Assembly: GCA_902803195.1 (NCBI GenBank)
Contig: CADCOX010000166.1
Span: forward strand, 1-25,544
Direction: 5' to 3'
Source: an uncultured Bacteroidales bacterium
GTDB lineage: Bacteria > Bacteroidota > Bacteroidia > Bacteroidales > Bacteroidaceae
Length of the DNA: 25,544 nucleotides
Below, in pieces: positions 25,201 to 25,544 of the stretch. The notes beneath the pieces are model-generated. The model did no database searches and was not told where the DNA came from. It saw only the letters and a list, made by a program, of their open reading frames with translations. Both the position numbers and the translations under genes were made by a program. The first letter of the stretch is position 1; every line of letters starts with the position of its first letter.

Positions 25201-25544
25201 GTCAGCCAAGCCCGCGACATGGTCGAGCATGCCGCTGTCGGCACCGACTTTGGTTATGTCCCCTCCCAGGATGTCATCAACACCCTCGAGGCTGCTGCCA
25301 ATGCCGCCTATAATGTAGCACACGGGCGCACGCTCCAGCCGCAGATGGATGCTGAGGTCACGAAAGTGGAGAATGCCATGAAGGCGTTCGTCAGCAAGGT
25401 CAAGATGCCAGAGATGAACCACTGGTACAATATTGTCAATAGCGCCAAGACCTCCGAGAACATCTCCTACGACGACGATGGCAATGAGGTCGTTACCATC
25501 ATTCACGGCTACTGCTCAGGCAAGGCTATCGCCACGAAGGACTA
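22228..25544 (+). CDS. Large secreted multidomain protein with three discoidin-like repeats (cut by window end)
   Basis: The frame is open from ATG 22228 to the last base, giving 1105 residues and no stop. A signal peptide (MKKLILILAALLLPAAW, then QVQA) directs export. Three repeats resemble F5/8-type C (discoidin) carbohydrate-binding domains, at about 48-222, 519-670 and 752-927. Each has a LIDGDAGTWFHS- or LLDENIDTYFHT-like opening, a PYRYLRFQVLNTFSQR-like strand, and the ending FFTLSEFQV or a variant. About 312-462 (GTGYYRIINSNDAYYINQG) looks like a beta-trefoil or ricin-like region, and a second similar start (MNHWYNIVNS) appears near 1067. Helical, FIVAR-like linkers separate them (about 230-310, 670-750, 930-1065). 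No catalytic domain is visible. It probably binds glycans at the cell surface; any enzyme domain would lie beyond the window. Confidence 0.85.
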   Translation, partial: MKKLILILAALLLPAAWQVQAAPSAKLLVGDGETVEDIYAPDLDSPLISYADQMTVNAIQYGDGGGLDALIDGDAGTWFHSSYGPTSTITDEEGNQQTINNLYPAEKHWIQFELDDPQTAIFFTWVIRSSAYNDTPDDVTFLVTNTPEEAKSWTEAIRLKDLFTNYSSTSQMSGQEYTSPMITFDAPYRYIRMVVNRTFSQRTEGTYGQYFWNMAEMQLYPARLVDDPQERLNIALVPFYDLGMQMYGIQDEFKGNTPGFYGAEEVDAFMEVFERAIVAADAMPAQAPTNEEVDEMIIQLRATYDALLASQVKVGTGYYRIINSNDAYYINQGVEKAMVASTDGKWLRWGTYSPDDLSAIWKFTLLDDDNFSIQNMASLTYIDFIDATSQHVPMSEEQTTEQIISSSKMGQFTIYNTQYNVPYHTESHNLGAGVEGYIVPWGNADEPNSVWYIYEVTEEELARVQEINDDVRIQADYQKAVAEAEVAMLTTIEYATDSENPYIINVSDDANLPEESQLWTNAFETQEGSLEALIDGNINSYFHSVYSYDVLDIHCLYADLGKPVDKFVFTFMPRQSAYLDIPADIVIYGTNDISNWEDESAWTEVKHLASGFPENASTSYTSPGILMDKPYRYLRFQVLNTFSQRSVTNSLGKVLHFFTLSEFQVYPCEFDEAHSQYYNVEGMKDAVDALRKIVNDLAAKPKVTRPDVTALEEAVQAVKDLYVDHGKLADELAVLIEEAERVVFKTTTPVKGLLTNASQFSANSVIQEGNFGNLLDENIDTYFHTNYSYGAIVPGTSEDDPDEVRYGATHNLQVDMLEPQNTVRIRFTPRNSGYRDWPVDIIIYATNDVNLGADPLSEDSEWEQVAAFNDGFPASITEWTSDEFDAGGNRYLRMVVNDTYSHKNEGNRLDPRGKPFFTLSEFQVMISVGMDEIQYSYVPDVKKWTDRLSALVAENKDKDKYEVWQRDIDAFEEAFAKLDSSFVHNDALMAAVSQARDMVEHAAVGTDFGYVPSQDVINTLEAAANAAYNVAHGRTLQPQMDAEVTKVENAMKAFVSKVKMPEMNHWYNIVNSAKTSENISYDDDGNEVVTIIHGYCSGKAIATKD

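Noticed and set aside
24163..25506. Minus-strand open frames across the right end (447 codons and others)
   Set aside because: They are shadows of the large plus-strand secreted protein, which runs without a stop from 22228 and has a signal peptide and repeated domains.

Overview
The window is a stretch of chromosome from a member of the Bacteroidetes, most likely order Bacteroidales and probably Prevotellaceae-like. The support is: several upstream regions carry the Bacteroidetes sigma-factor promoter (TTTG, about 20 bases, then TAnnTTTG); the gene content is typical (tig-clpP-clpX next to recQ, guaB next to SurA/PpiC isomerases, MlaE/MlaF without an adjacent MlaD); and there is a large secreted discoidin-like multidomain protein. 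The genus cannot be fixed from the sequence alone. The DNA looks moderately GC-rich by eye. No tRNA, rRNA, CRISPR array, transposase or phage gene was seen.

Left part, minus strand (1-10438): reading leftward, an LptB-type ATPase, trigger factor, ClpP and ClpX form a tight co-directional cluster of envelope export and protein quality control genes, closed by a strong hairpin terminator. recQ follows with its own promoter. A 385-base spacer with a degenerate 22-bp repeat array separates recQ from guaB. guaB has a textbook promoter that fixes its start codon, and runs into two periplasmic peptidyl-prolyl isomerases, the second cut by the window edge.

Middle, plus strand (10540-20242): a divergent promoter region launches mlaE-mlaF (phospholipid ABC transporter), then an ABC-F protein with its own promoter, an M13 zinc metallopeptidase lipoprotein, metA, a U32/RlhA-type protein overlapping metA, and a zinc-ribbon membrane lipoprotein. 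This part holds unusual repeats: a 30-bp perfect inverted repeat built from heptamers before metA, a REP-like palindrome pair translated in frame inside the U32 gene, and eight heptamers that form the signal peptide coding region of the lipoprotein.

Right part (20243-25544): a 698-base convergent spacer holds a second 22-bp-periodic array, including GTCTCA-n4-TGAGAC palindromes spaced exactly 22 bp apart, and a TGTCACC repeat cluster. A sugar nucleotidyltransferase follows on the minus strand, with a terminator and promoter. Divergent from it, a secreted protein of at least 1105 residues runs off the window end. It has three discoidin-like repeats alternating with helical linkers and a possible beta-trefoil domain.

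Most genes are housekeeping. The most novel signal is the pair of related 22-bp-periodic intergenic arrays 17 kb apart, followed by the repeat elements that have entered coding sequence.
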